Positions 1 to 11,320 of a stretch of 64,000 nt of DNA are shown here, piece by piece (position 1 is the stretch's first letter; each line of letters begins with the position of its first letter). Source of the DNA: Sanguibacter keddieii DSM 10542 (GTDB lineage Bacteria; Actinomycetota; Actinomycetes; Actinomycetales; Cellulomonadaceae); contig NC_013521.1 in assembly GCF_000024925.1 (NCBI RefSeq), forward strand, positions 992,001 to 1,056,000, in the 5' to 3' direction. Both the position numbers and the translations under genes were made by a program. A model generated the notes under the pieces. It worked only from the letters and a program-made list of their open reading frames with translations. It was not told the DNA's origin and did not search any database.

Positions 1-330
1 CTCGGCGCCGCCTACCGTGGCGGCGTCAAGGAGACGGCGTTCTCGGGCGTCTTCGCCACCGTCGACGCCCTCCGCGCCCGTGGGGCGCGCGTGGTGGTCC
101 ACGACCCGCTGTTCAGCGACGACGAGCTCGCCGCGCACGGCTTCGACGCCTACCACTACGGCGAGGCGGCGGACGTCGCGATCGTCCAGGCGGACCACGC
201 CGAGTACACCACGCTCACTCCGGCCCAGGTGCCCGGGCTGCGCCTGCTCGTCGACGGGCGGCGGTCGACCGACCCCGCGCTGTGGGCCGGCGTGCCGCGC
301 GTGGTCATCGGGACCGGGGTCCCGGCTTGA
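1..330 (+). CDS. Nucleotide-sugar dehydrogenase, C-terminal part (UDP-glucose/UDP-ManNAc dehydrogenase family)
   Basis: Only the last 109 codons are in the window; the 5' part lies upstream. The frame opens with LGAAYRGGVKETAFSG, the hallmark of the C-terminal UDP-binding domain of nucleotide-sugar dehydrogenases, where the Arg and Lys contact the nucleotide sugar. It continues with a Rossmann-like segment (VVVHDPLFSDDEL) and ends VVIGTG. These enzymes oxidise C6 of a UDP-hexose twice with NAD+ to give the uronic acid in the cytoplasm. It overlaps the next glycosyltransferase gene by four bases, so it belongs to the same operon. It is distinct from wecC at 8045-9271. The substrate cannot be told from this fragment. 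Confidence 0.85.
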   Translation, partial: LGAAYRGGVKETAFSGVFATVDALRARGARVVVHDPLFSDDELAAHGFDAYHYGEAADVAIVQADHAEYTTLTPAQVPGLRLLVDGRRSTDPALWAGVPRVVIGTGVPA

Positions 331-1289
331 GCGACACCACGACGCGGGTGAGCGTCGTCCTCGTCGCCTACAACCGCCAGGACCTGCTCGTCGAGGCGCT
401 CGACGCCCTCGCGGCGCAGTCGCGCCCCGTCGACGAGGTCGTGGTCCTGGACAACGCCTCCGACGACGACTCCGCACGCGTCGCCGCCGAGCACCCGGTC
501 GGCGCGCGCGTCATCACCCTGGACCGCAACACCGGCGGTGCGGGCGGCTTCGCGGCCGGCATGGCCGCAGCGCTCGACGTCCCCCGCGAGCAGGCGCCCG
601 ACTGGGTGTGGCTCATGGACGACGACACCATCCCCACCGAGGACGCGCTCGCCGAGCTGCTGCGCGCCGCGGACTCCTACGAGGGCCCGGTGGCCCTGCT
701 CGGCTCGCGGGTCGTGTGGCACGACGGCCGCGACCACCCGATGAACACCCCCCGCAAGCGCCCCCGCGTGTCGGGCGAGCTCATGGACGTCGCCGACCGT
801 GCGGGCGCGCGCCCGGTGCGGTCGTCGTCCTTCGTGTCGATGCTCGTCAACGCCAAGGCCGTCCGGTACCACGGGCTGCCGATCGCCGACTACTTCATCT
901 GGAACGACGACTTCGAGTACTCGTGCCGCCTGCTGCGCCGCGGCACCGGCCTCTACGTCCCCGGCAGCGTCGTCGAGCACCGCACCAAGACCTTCGGTGC
1001 GACGGACGCCGACCCCGGCCCGCGCTTCTACTACGAGGTGCGCAACAAGATCTGGATGATCACGCGCTCCGGGTCGCTCACCGGCCCCGAGCGGGTGCTG
1101 TACTCGGGTGCCTCGGTGCGCCGGTGGGTCAAGACCTTCCTGCGGTCCCAGAACCGCTCCGTGCTGGTGAGCGCCCTGCTGCGCGGCGCCCGCGACGGCG
1201 TGCTGCGGTCACCGCGCCCCACCTCCGTGGTGCTGGCGGGCCTGCCGGTGACGTCCTCGGTCGCCAGGATCGAGAGCCGCAGCCGATGA
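327..1289 (+). CDS. GT2 glycosyltransferase, GlfT1-like
   Basis: A GT-A-fold family 2 enzyme of about 320 residues. SVVLVAYNRQ is the nucleotide-binding first strand, DWVWLMDDD contains the metal-binding DXD motif, and a later WNDDFEYSCR block carries the likely catalytic acidic residues. The stretch NTGGAGGFAAGM followed by DWVWL resembles mycobacterial GlfT1, which starts galactan synthesis with UDP-galactofuranose. That fits the glf and glfT2 genes at 19-22 kb, but rhamnosyltransferases share parts of the pattern. The chosen start is the TTG at 327, inside the previous stop codon (TTGA overlap). GTG at 348 is an alternative, and a start further upstream would encode a non-conserved Arg-rich extension. 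The stop overlaps the next gene (ATGA). Confidence 0.8.
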   Translation: MSDTTTRVSVVLVAYNRQDLLVEALDALAAQSRPVDEVVVLDNASDDDSARVAAEHPVGARVITLDRNTGGAGGFAAGMAAALDVPREQAPDWVWLMDDDTIPTEDALAELLRAADSYEGPVALLGSRVVWHDGRDHPMNTPRKRPRVSGELMDVADRAGARPVRSSSFVSMLVNAKAVRYHGLPIADYFIWNDDFEYSCRLLRRGTGLYVPGSVVEHRTKTFGATDADPGPRFYYEVRNKIWMITRSGSLTGPERVLYSGASVRRWVKTFLRSQNRSVLVSALLRGARDGVLRSPRPTSVVLAGLPVTSSVARIESRSR

Positions 1290-2176
1290 CGGCCGAGCAG
1301 CCGCGGTTCTCCGTCCTGCTCCCGGTGTATGCGGGCGACGACCCGCAGTTCCTCGAGCGGGCCTTCCGCTCGGTCACCGTCGAGCAGACCCTGCACCCGG
1401 CCGAGGTGGTCGTGGTGCGCGACGGGCCCGTCGGAGCCCCGCTCGCCGCGGCCCTCGCCGGGCTGCCCGCGCTGGCGGCCTCGACCGACGTGGAGGTCCG
1501 CGTCCTCGAGCTCGCCGAGAACGTCGGGCTCGCCCGCGCTCTCGAGCGCGGCCTGGCGGCCTGCACGCACGACGTCGTCGCGCGCATGGACGCCGACGAC
1601 GTGAGCCTCCCCGAGCGCTTCGCGCGCCAGCTGGCCCTGGTCGGCGAGGGCTACGACCTCGTGGGCACGGCCATCCAGGAGTTCGCCGACGAGGACGCCC
1701 CGGGGATCGTCCGGGTCCCTCCGCTCACCTCGGCCGACGTGGACCGTGCCTCACGCTTCGTCTCGCCCTTCAACCACCCCTCCGTCGTCTACCGCGCGAG
1801 CGTCGTCGGGCGTGCCGGGGGCTACGAGCACCTGCCGCTCATGGAGGACTACTGGCTGTTCGTCCGCATGCTCGCCACCGGCGCGCGGGCCTGCAACCTG
1901 CCGGAGCCTCTGGTGCTGTACCGGGTGGGTGCTGGCGCCTACGCACGACGCGGCGGCCTGCGCCTGCTGCGCTCCGAGCTGCGCCTCCAGTGGCTCATGC
2001 GTCGCAGCGGGTGGACCACCTGGGCGCAGCTGCTGCGCAACGTCGTGGTCCGCGGCGGGTACCGGCTGGTGCCCGAGTCGCTGCGCCGCGTCGCCTACCG
2101 CCGGTTGATCGTGCGCCGGGGCACCGACACCGGCACAGGTTCCGACACGAGCACCGGCGCAGGCAGCGCGGCGTGA
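1286..2176 (+). CDS. GT2 glycosyltransferase
   Basis: A family 2 glycosyltransferase of 296 residues. RFSVLLPVYAGDD is the N-terminal nucleotide-binding strand, and VVARMDADDVSLPERF contains the DXD motif and the adjoining conserved Leu-Pro-Arg of GT2 enzymes. SPFNHPSVVYRAS and PLMEDYWLFVRM correspond to the acceptor-site region with the catalytic acid (MED). No membrane segment is visible, so it probably acts on the inner face of the membrane on a lipid-linked sugar. The start is ATG inside the TGA of the preceding gene (ATGA), a sign of translational coupling. The C-terminus ends in a short Thr/Ser/Gly/Asp tail that looks dispensable. The donor sugar is not predictable from sequence. Confidence 0.82.
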   Translation: MTAEQPRFSVLLPVYAGDDPQFLERAFRSVTVEQTLHPAEVVVVRDGPVGAPLAAALAGLPALAASTDVEVRVLELAENVGLARALERGLAACTHDVVARMDADDVSLPERFARQLALVGEGYDLVGTAIQEFADEDAPGIVRVPPLTSADVDRASRFVSPFNHPSVVYRASVVGRAGGYEHLPLMEDYWLFVRMLATGARACNLPEPLVLYRVGAGAYARRGGLRLLRSELRLQWLMRRSGWTTWAQLLRNVVVRGGYRLVPESLRRVAYRRLIVRRGTDTGTGSDTSTGAGSAA

Positions 2177-2219
2177 GCGACGTCGGGCGCGCGCAGCCGC
2201 ACCCGGGGAGGGGGACCGC

Positions 2220-4265
2220 ATGAGCTGGGCCGAGTCTCTCCCCGCCGTGCTCGCGCTCGTCGCCCTGCTGTACCTTCCGGGCCTCGGGTTCGGCCTGCTC
2301 GCCGGGCTGCGAGGCATCGTCCTCGTCGGGGCCGCCCCAGCCGTCACGGCCACCACCGTCGGCGCCACCGGCGTGTTGGTCGACAGGGTCGGGCTCGGCT
2401 GGGGTGTCCTCGCCTATGCGCTCGGCACCGCCGTGACCCTCGGCGCCGGCGCCCTCCTCGGCTGGTGGCGCCGTCGCACGGGCGCCACCTGGCGCGAGAC
2501 CCTCGGCCCTGCCCTCACCCGGGCGCAGACCGTCGGGCTCGTCGTCACCTGGGCGGTCTCCGCAGCGGCCGCGCTCGCCGTCCTGCGGCCAGGCATCGGC
2601 ACGCCCGACGCGCTGCTGCAGACCTGGGACTCGGTGTTCCACCTCAACGCCGTCCAGGCGATCCGCGAGCTCGGCAACGCCTCCCTCGTCGGAGGCCTCA
2701 ACTCGCTGTCCGGGCCGGGGGCTCCCGTCCTGTACTACCCGAGCGTCTGGCACGCGCTCGTCGCGCTCGCCCCGGGCCAGGTCCCGCTGGTGGCCAACGC
2801 CTCGACCGTCGTCATGGCCTGCGTCGTGTGGCCCCTGGGCCTCGCCGCCCTCGCCCGCGCCGCCTGCCCCCGCACCCCGCTCGCCGCGCTCGCCGCCCCG
2901 GTGGTCGGCGCCAGCTTCCTCGCCTTCCCGACGGTCATGCTGAGCACCTCCGGCCAGTGGCCCAACGGGCTCTCCGTCGCGGTCCTGCCCGGGGCGCTCG
3001 CCGTCACCGCGCTCTCCCTGCGCTCGTGGCACGACACCCGGGTCAGCGGTGCCCTCGTGGCGCTGCCCGCCCTCGCCGGGGTCGCCCTCGCGCACGCGAG
3101 CGGCGCCTTCGCCGTGGTCTACCTGCTGGTGCCGCTCGTGGTGGGCTGCGCCGTCACGGGCGTCGTCCGGCTGGTGCGCGCGGGGCGGTGGCCGTGGGCT
3201 CTGGGCGGCAGCGTCGTGGTCCTGGCGCTCGTCGCGGTCGCGGTCCGGGTCCTCACCGGGGCGACGGTGCTGCAGAACACGCTGCGCTACCCGCGCCCGG
3301 CCACGGGGACGCTGTCCGACGGCGTCCGGGACGGCCTGCTCGACGTCCCCCTGTCCTCCGGCGCCCCCGGCAACGTCGTGGTGCTCGTCCTCGTGCTCGT
3401 CGGGTGCGTCGCGGCTCTCGTGCGTCGCGAGGCCCAGTGGCTCGTGGTCGGGTGGGTGGTGTGCGTGGCGCTCGTCGCCCTCGCCACCGGCCCCGAGAAC
3501 GACCTGCGGTGGCTCACGGGGTTCTGGTACAAGAGCGTGCCGCGCGTCGCCGCGCTCGTCCCCGTGGCGGCCAGCGTCCTGGGTGCCCTCGGCGCGGTGT
3601 GGCTCGGGCAGCTCGCCGCCCGGGCGGCGACCCGGTGGCCCGGTGACGGACGCCGGACCGTCGCCGCGCACGAGGGTGGCCACGACGACAGGGCACGGAG
3701 CGCCGGTCGCACGACGGTCGCGACAGCCACCGCCGCCACCGTGGTCGCCTGGGCGGTGCCGGCGGCGCTGCTGCTGGGTGCGTGGACGGCGAGCGACGGG
3801 TTCCGGCACGACGACAAGGTCCACCGCATGGCCCAGGGGTACGACCCGGAGCAGATCCGCTTCGGCGCCATGGTGAGCGCCGAGGAGGAGGGCCTGCTGC
3901 GCAGCCTCGACGACGTGCTGCCCGACGACGCCGTGCTCCTGGGTGACCCCTTCAACGGGGCGGCCCTCGCCTACGCCGTCTCGGGCGTCGACGTCGTCTT
4001 CCCCCAGCTCGGTGCCGCCTTCGCGAGCGCCGACCAGCAGTACCTCGAGCTGCACTTCCGCGAGCTCCGGACCGACCCCCGCGTGTGCGAGGCGGTGCAG
4101 GAGCTCGGCGTGACGCACTTCTACGCCGACGAGCCCGCGTGGATCGAGGGCACGGACGTCGCCGCCCGGTGGCCCGGCCTCTACGGGGTCGACGTCAGCG
4201 AGGGCTTCGAGCTCATCGCCTCGGCCGGGGGAGTGGGCGTCTACGCGGTCTCCGCCTGCGACTGA
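2220..4265 (+). CDS. DUF6541 multi-pass membrane protein, copy 1
   Basis: A 681-residue polytopic membrane protein recognised as DUF6541, a family without an assigned function. Hydrophobic segments fill residues 5-80, 105-122 and about 190-530. After the third segment lies the conserved block QTWDSVFHLNAV (W136, D137, H141), followed 41 residues later by YPSVWHAL (W177, H178). Both blocks recur in the copies at 24003 and 29941. The last 130 residues form a soluble domain (DDAVLLGDPFNGAALAYAVSG) that probably faces outside. The start is ATG after a strong GGGGAGGGGG ribosome site. The layout of an acidic residue in an early external loop, many helices and a C-terminal outer domain resembles GT-C glycosyltransferases; this is inference. 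Confidence 0.82.
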   Translation: MSWAESLPAVLALVALLYLPGLGFGLLAGLRGIVLVGAAPAVTATTVGATGVLVDRVGLGWGVLAYALGTAVTLGAGALLGWWRRRTGATWRETLGPALTRAQTVGLVVTWAVSAAAALAVLRPGIGTPDALLQTWDSVFHLNAVQAIRELGNASLVGGLNSLSGPGAPVLYYPSVWHALVALAPGQVPLVANASTVVMACVVWPLGLAALARAACPRTPLAALAAPVVGASFLAFPTVMLSTSGQWPNGLSVAVLPGALAVTALSLRSWHDTRVSGALVALPALAGVALAHASGAFAVVYLLVPLVVGCAVTGVVRLVRAGRWPWALGGSVVVLALVAVAVRVLTGATVLQNTLRYPRPATGTLSDGVRDGLLDVPLSSGAPGNVVVLVLVLVGCVAALVRREAQWLVVGWVVCVALVALATGPENDLRWLTGFWYKSVPRVAALVPVAASVLGALGAVWLGQLAARAATRWPGDGRRTVAAHEGGHDDRARSAGRTTVATATAATVVAWAVPAALLLGAWTASDGFRHDDKVHRMAQGYDPEQIRFGAMVSAEEEGLLRSLDDVLPDDAVLLGDPFNGAALAYAVSGVDVVFPQLGAAFASADQQYLELHFRELRTDPRVCEAVQELGVTHFYADEPAWIEGTDVAARWPGLYGVDVSEGFELIASAGGVGVYAVSACD

Positions 4266-4355
4266 CAGGCTCCACGAGGCGTCGCGGACCTGGTCAGGCG
4301 CAGATTGTCACATCTGATTTGTGCGGATCGCGTGAGGGCAGGGATCATCGTCCTC

Positions 4356-6665
<2,310 letters not shown>

Positions 6666-6716
6666 GCGCAGGTCAGGGCGCAGGAGGAGGCCCGTCCAGG
6701 ATGATCATGCCTGTAC

Positions 6717-6722
6717 TAGGCT
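6717..6722 (+). promoter_or_regulatory. Putative -10 box TAGGCT for wecB
   Basis: TAGGCT lies 35 bases before the wecB start and downstream of the previous stop, so wecB can be transcribed alone. No convincing -35 box is visible. The same hexamer precedes genes at 9524, 17324 and 29941. Confidence 0.45.
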
Positions 6723-6756
6723 TCGGGTCTACCCACCTGCTTCGAAGGAGTCACCC

Positions 6757-7899
6757 ATGCCCACGATCATGCTCGTCTACGGGACACGTCCTGAGGCGAT
6801 CAAGATGGCCCCGATCGTCGACGCCGTCAAGGCTGCCGACGACCTGACCGCCTCGGTCGTGGTGACCGGTCAGCACCGCGAGATGCTCGACCAGGTCAAC
6901 GGGCTGTTCGGCATCACGCCGGACTTCGACCTCGAGCTGCTGGCCCACGGGCAGACGCTCGCCCAGATGACCACCAAGGTGCTCGACAGGCTCACGCCCG
7001 TCCTCGAGGAGGTCCGTCCCGACGCGGTCGTGGTCCAGGGCGACACCACGTCGGCCTTCGCCGCGGGGCTGGCGGCGTTCTACCAGAAGATCCCGGTGTT
7101 CCACGTCGAGGCCGGCCTGCGCACCGAGGACCCGCTCAACCCCTTCCCGGAGGAGATGAACCGTCGCCTCGCGACGCGCCTGAGCGTGCTGCACCTCGCG
7201 CCGACGAGCACGAGCCGCGACAACCTCCTCGTCGAGAACGTCGACCCGGCGTCCGTGGTCGTCACCGGCAACTCGGTGATCGACGCGCTGCTCTCGACCG
7301 TGCGCAGCCGCGACGCCTTCGAGACCCCGGCGCTGCAGGTGCTCGACTCCTCCGACGGCAAGATGGTCCTGGTGACCGCGCACCGTCGTGAGTCGTGGGG
7401 CGCCCCGCTCGAGTCCGTGGGCCGTGCGCTCGCGCGCCTGGCGACGACCTTCACGGACGTCACCTTCGTGCTGCCGCTGCACGCCAACCCGGTCGTCCGC
7501 GAGTCCCTGGTGCCGGCCGTCGGCGACCTGTCGAACGTCATCATCACCGACCCGCTGGCGTACGGGGACTTCTCGCGGCTCATCGAGCGCGCGACCGTGG
7601 TCCTCACCGACTCCGGCGGCGTGCAGGAAGAGGCCCCGTCGCTCGGCAAGCCGGTGCTCGTCATGCGCGAGAACACCGAGCGTCCCGAGGCCGTCGAGGC
7701 CGGCACCGTGCGCCTGGTCGGCACGGACGAGGACGCCGTGGTCGAGGCCGTGACGTCGCTGCTCACCGACGAGGCGGCGTTCGCCGCGATGGCCAACGCC
7801 GTCAACCCCTACGGTGACGGGCGCGCCGCGGAGCGCACCGTCGCGGCCATCCGCCAGTACTTCGGCCTGGGGGAGCGGATCGCCGACTTCCCCGGCTGA
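6757..7899 (+). CDS. wecB: UDP-N-acetylglucosamine 2-epimerase (non-hydrolysing)
   Basis: A 380-residue cytoplasmic enzyme that interconverts UDP-GlcNAc and UDP-ManNAc, the first step to ManNAcA-containing polymers. The N-terminus MPTIMLVYGTRPEAIKMAP is the family signature. TGQHREML, HVEAGLRT, NPFPEEMNR, VTAHRRESWG and LTDSGGVQEEAPSLGKP cover the known substrate and catalytic regions, with the Asp, Glu and His residues present. The length is normal for the family. The ATG has a clear GAAGGAG ribosome site six bases upstream. It faces wecC, the next enzyme of the pathway, across a terminator hairpin, so the two are co-functional but separately transcribed. Confidence 0.95.
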   Translation: MPTIMLVYGTRPEAIKMAPIVDAVKAADDLTASVVVTGQHREMLDQVNGLFGITPDFDLELLAHGQTLAQMTTKVLDRLTPVLEEVRPDAVVVQGDTTSAFAAGLAAFYQKIPVFHVEAGLRTEDPLNPFPEEMNRRLATRLSVLHLAPTSTSRDNLLVENVDPASVVVTGNSVIDALLSTVRSRDAFETPALQVLDSSDGKMVLVTAHRRESWGAPLESVGRALARLATTFTDVTFVLPLHANPVVRESLVPAVGDLSNVIITDPLAYGDFSRLIERATVVLTDSGGVQEEAPSLGKPVLVMRENTERPEAVEAGTVRLVGTDEDAVVEAVTSLLTDEAAFAAMANAVNPYGDGRAAERTVAAIRQYFGLGERIADFPG

Positions 7900-7948
7900 C
7901 GCTCCCCGCCTCGGCCTCGCTGAGGCACGCTGCCTCTCTGGGGCATGC

Positions 7949-7989
7949 AGAAGGCCCCGGAACCCTCCACGAGGGTTCCGGGGCCTTCT
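7949..7989. terminator. Bidirectional terminator between wecB and wecC
   Basis: A perfect 18-base-pair inverted repeat (7949-7966 with 7972-7989) with a five-base loop lies between two convergent genes. There is no downstream T-run on either strand, as is common in high-GC actinobacteria. Confidence 0.88.
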
Positions 7990-8044
7990 CCGTGCTGTGG
8001 GCCCGTCAGGGCCGTCTCAGCGTCGGCTCAGGTGGTGCTCGACG

Positions 8045-9271
8045 TCAGACGTTGCGCCACAGGCCGCGGGTGTCCACGACCGCCTTGTCGGCGAGGACCG
8101 CGTGGTCCACGAGACCGAAGAGGTCGTGGTCCACGAGCAGCGCGACGACCTGCGAGGCCTCGAGGGCCTCGTTGAGCGGCGACAGGCGCACGTTCGACAG
8201 CGCGGCGAGCTCGGCGGGGAGCTCCTCGACGTGCGGCTCGACGGCGAGGATCGTCGCCTCGGGCAGACGGTCGGCGAGCTCCTTGGCGATGTAGCGCGCC
8301 GGGCTCTCGCGGAGGTCGTCGATGTTCGCCTTGAAGGCCAGGCCGAGCAGCGCGATGGTCGGGTTCTCGACGTCCTTCGCGTGGGCGAGGATCTGGTCGA
8401 TCACCTGGTGCGGCTTCGCGTCGTTGACCTCGCGGGCCGTGCGGATGAGGCGCGACTCCTGCGGGGCGGCCGAGACGATGAACCACGGGTCGACCGCGAT
8501 GCAGTGGCCGCCGACACCGGGGCCGGGCTGCAGGATGTTGACGCGCGGGTGGTGGTTGGCCAGGTTGATGAGCTCCCACACGTCGATGTCGAGCTTCGCG
8601 GCGACCTGCGACAGCTCGTTCGCGAAGGCGATGTTGACGTCGCGGTAGGAGTTCTCGACCAGCTTGGCCATCTCGGCCGTGCGGGCGTCGGTGAGCAGCA
8701 GCTCACCCTCGCAGAAGATGCGGTAGACCTGCTGCGCGGCGACGGCGGCCTCGGGGGTCACACCACCGATGACGCGGTCGTTCTTGACCAGCTCGATCAT
8801 CACGCGGCCCGGGAGCACACGCTCGGGGCAGTGCGCCAGGAGCACGTTGCCCGCGAGGTCGGGGCGCTCCTCGTCGATCCACTCGCCCATCTTCTCCGTG
8901 GTGCCGGGAGGGGAGGTGGACTCGAGGATCACGAGCTCGCCACCGGTGAGCTGCGCCGACAGGGTGCGGGTCGCCGCCTCGATGTATGAGAGGTCGGCCT
9001 GGTGGTCGTCCTGGAAGGGCGTCGGCACGGCGACGATGTACACGTCAGCGTGCGGCGTGGTCGTCGACGCGGTGAGGTCACCACGACGCACGGCCGACTG
9101 GAGCGCCTGCTCGAGGCCGGGCTCGACGAAGGGCAGCTCGCCCCTGTTGACCATGTCGACCGTCCGCTGGCTCACGTCGATGCCGTGCACCCGCGTCCCC
9201 GGAGCGGCCAGCGCAGCCGCGGTCGGAAGTCCGATGTATCCCAGGCCGATGACGGCGATGGTCGGATTCAC
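8045..9271 (-). CDS. wecC: UDP-N-acetyl-D-mannosamine dehydrogenase
   Basis: A 408-residue NAD-dependent dehydrogenase that oxidises UDP-ManNAc to UDP-ManNAcA. IAVIGLGYIGLP is the Rossmann NAD-binding loop. FVEPGLE and ILESTSPPGTTE are family motifs, and GPGVGGHCIAVDPWFI contains the catalytic cysteine. LGLAFKANIDDLRESPA opens the C-terminal UDP-binding domain. The start is GTG, read from the complement at 9271, with AAGGGG about eight bases upstream. Its neighbour wecB makes its substrate. A UDP-glucose dehydrogenase would share the fold, but the PxEPGLE and overall WecC-type N-terminus favour ManNAc. Confidence 0.92.
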   Translation of the reverse strand: MNPTIAVIGLGYIGLPTAAALAAPGTRVHGIDVSQRTVDMVNRGELPFVEPGLEQALQSAVRRGDLTASTTTPHADVYIVAVPTPFQDDHQADLSYIEAATRTLSAQLTGGELVILESTSPPGTTEKMGEWIDEERPDLAGNVLLAHCPERVLPGRVMIELVKNDRVIGGVTPEAAVAAQQVYRIFCEGELLLTDARTAEMAKLVENSYRDVNIAFANELSQVAAKLDIDVWELINLANHHPRVNILQPGPGVGGHCIAVDPWFIVSAAPQESRLIRTAREVNDAKPHQVIDQILAHAKDVENPTIALLGLAFKANIDDLRESPARYIAKELADRLPEATILAVEPHVEELPAELAALSNVRLSPLNEALEASQVVALLVDHDLFGLVDHAVLADKAVVDTRGLWRNV

Positions 9272-9523
9272 TGTGTAGTCCCCTTGTGTGTGCGGCGCCT
9301 CGTGGGCCTGTTACCGCATGCCACTCTAACGGTGAGTGAACTGATAGCGGATATCCGGTGCTCACGGACGTCCCTGCGGTACCGGCCGGGTCGTCCACGA
9401 GCGTGCCAGGCCGGTCACGAGCCGGCGGATCATGTCCGAGACCAGGGACTGCCATGCTCTGACGTGGTCGGCACGGGTAGGCTCGCCTGGTCCTTCCCAG
9501 CGAGCAGAGAGCCTCTACCTGTC
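9272..9523. other. Divergent intergenic region wecC / GT4
   Basis: A 252-base region between divergent genes. On the minus strand TAGAGT (9323-9328) is a possible -10 box for wecC; on the plus strand TAGGCT (9478-9483) is a possible -10 box for the GT4 gene. The middle (9330-9360) is locally AT-richer. No open frame with coding character was seen. Confidence 0.5.
9478..9483 (+). promoter_or_regulatory. Putative -10 box TAGGCT for GT4 operon
   Basis: TAGGCT lies 40 bases before the GTG start at 9524. There is no clear -35 box at 16-18 bases. Confidence 0.4.
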
Positions 9524-11320
9524 GTGAGCACGCGCCCGAGTGTCAAGCGCAACAGTCGTCCAGGAGAGCATTTCGGGCCTCTCGTCCGTTACGCCCGCAG
9601 TGCGTGGACGACAGGCACCGCGGCGTTGACGGTGCTCCGCGACGACCCCTCAGGGTTCTGGCTCCTGGCTGCTCAGCAGGTCCCGCCGAGGCTCGTCCGC
9701 ATCCTCGCCACCCCGGTAGCGGCCCTCGCGAGACCACGAACCCTCGCTGGTGCCCGAGCCACGGCGCTGTGGCTCCTCGGTCGCGAGCACGAGGCGGTCG
9801 ACTGGGTCTCACGCGACGGGATCGCCCCCCTCCGGGCCGCTGCGTTCCTCGTCTCCGTCAAGCGCTTCGAGAGCGCCGAGAAGGTCTTGAGAGAAGCCGG
9901 TGTCGATCTCGGCGCCCCGTCAATGACGACCGTGCGTCTTCGCTGGCACCGCGGTGAGCTCCGCGACGCTGTCAGTGACCTGGAGTCGCTCCCGAAGCGT
10001 GGCGGTGGGGCTGGGGAACGGCTCCGGGGAGACCTCGCGCTGCTCGAGCCCGGATGGTCGGCACCCGTGCCTGGCGGCCGTGCCGAGGTGGTCGGCCGTC
10101 CTGACGTCGTCCTGCACCTCCTGACGAACTCTCTGCCGTTCACACGGAGCGGGTACACGTCCCGTACCCACTCGATCTTGCGGGCGCAGCAGGCCGCGGG
10201 TCTCCAGGTCGAGGCGGTGACCCGGCTCGGGTACCCGTCGACGGTGGGGATCCCCTCGGCGAGCTCCGAAGACCTCATCGACGGTGTGCGGTACGGCAGG
10301 CTCTCCGTGCCGACGCTCCCCTCGCGATCCGACGAACGACTGGCACGCGAGATCGACGCGGTCACGGCGACCGCCGAGCGTGTCCGGCCGTCGGTGCTCC
10401 ACACCACGACGCACTACGTCAACTCCCTCGTCCTCGACGGGGTCCGTGACAGGACCGGGATCCCCTATGTGTACGAGGTACGGGGCTTCCTCGAGGAGAC
10501 GTGGCTCTCGAAGCAGCCACCTGGTGCCGAGCGGTCCGACCGCTACGTCCTCTGGAGGGAGAGAGAGACGGAGGCGATGCACTCCGCCGACGCCGTCGTG
10601 ACCCTCGGCGAGGAGATGCGCCAGGAGATGGTGGCACGCGGCGTCGACCCGGCGAAGATCAGCCTGAGCCCGAACGCGGTCGGCCCGGGATTCCTCGGCC
10701 CAGCACCTGACCCCGCACGACGGCGAGCATCGCTGGGGATCGCCCCCGAGGACCAGGTCGTCGGGACGGTGACCTCCGTCGTCGACTACGAGGGCCTGGA
10801 GACCGCAGTCTCAGCGGTGAAGATCCTCCAGCGACCAGGTCGACGGGTCGTCCTCCTGATCGTGGGGGACGGTGCTGCGAGGCCACGGATCGAGTCTCTC
10901 GCCCGAGACGCGGGGATCGACGCAGTCTTCACCGGTCGTGTCCCGGCCGAAGAGGTGCACGAGCTGCACAGCTGCATCGACGTGTTCCTCGTCCCTCGCA
11001 GAGACGAGAGGGTCTGTCGGCTCGTGACGCCGATGAAGCCGCTCGAGGCCATGGCGACCTCGCGTCCGGTGGTCGCGAGCGACCTGCCGGCGCTGCGCGA
11101 GATCGTCGACGACGGGAGCACCGGCCGGCTGTTCGCCGCAGACGAGCCCGAAGACCTGGCTCGCGTGCTCGACGAGCTCTTGGGAGACCCGGACACCATG
11201 CAGCGCATGGGCGCTGCGGGCCGTGAGTTCGTGGTGCGGGAGCGCACGTGGGCGAAGAACGCAGAGATGTACCGAGCCCTCTACGAGAGGCTCGCCGACG
11301 GACGCCAGGGGGCGCAGTGA
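9524..11320 (+). CDS. GT4-type glycosyltransferase with N-terminal extension
   Basis: A 598-residue protein. The first 170 or so residues match no family I recognise and look helical. From about residue 185 it is a GT-B family 4 glycosyltransferase: SLPFTRSGYTSRTHSIL is the N-domain acceptor loop, VGTVTSVVDYEGLETAV and LLIVGDGAARPRIE belong to the donor-binding C-domain, and VTPMKPLEAMATSRPVVAS contains the E-x7-E-like motif. The GTG at 9524 follows a weak ribosome site; a frame open further upstream covers the promoter region and was rejected. Its GT half is clearly related to that of the 11410 fusion, so the two are probably paralogues in one operon. The donor is unknown. Confidence 0.8.
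   Translation: MSTRPSVKRNSRPGEHFGPLVRYARSAWTTGTAALTVLRDDPSGFWLLAAQQVPPRLVRILATPVAALARPRTLAGARATALWLLGREHEAVDWVSRDGIAPLRAAAFLVSVKRFESAEKVLREAGVDLGAPSMTTVRLRWHRGELRDAVSDLESLPKRGGGAGERLRGDLALLEPGWSAPVPGGRAEVVGRPDVVLHLLTNSLPFTRSGYTSRTHSILRAQQAAGLQVEAVTRLGYPSTVGIPSASSEDLIDGVRYGRLSVPTLPSRSDERLAREIDAVTATAERVRPSVLHTTTHYVNSLVLDGVRDRTGIPYVYEVRGFLEETWLSKQPPGAERSDRYVLWRERETEAMHSADAVVTLGEEMRQEMVARGVDPAKISLSPNAVGPGFLGPAPDPARRRASLGIAPEDQVVGTVTSVVDYEGLETAVSAVKILQRPGRRVVLLIVGDGAARPRIESLARDAGIDAVFTGRVPAEEVHELHSCIDVFLVPRRDERVCRLVTPMKPLEAMATSRPVVASDLPALREIVDDGSTGRLFAADEPEDLARVLDELLGDPDTMQRMGAAGREFVVRERTWAKNAEMYRALYERLADGRQGAQ

Noticed and set aside
1995-4118. Long minus-strand open frame opposite the first DUF6541 gene
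   Set aside because: Composition is almost only Gly, Arg, Asp, His, Glu and Pro, as expected from the complement of hydrophobic codons; there is no family match.
4305-4355. TTG at 4305 as start of the first OatA-like gene
   Set aside because: The extra 17 residues are not conserved in type, and the DNA contains the inverted repeat CAGAT-N6-ATCTG; GTG 4356 is more plausible.
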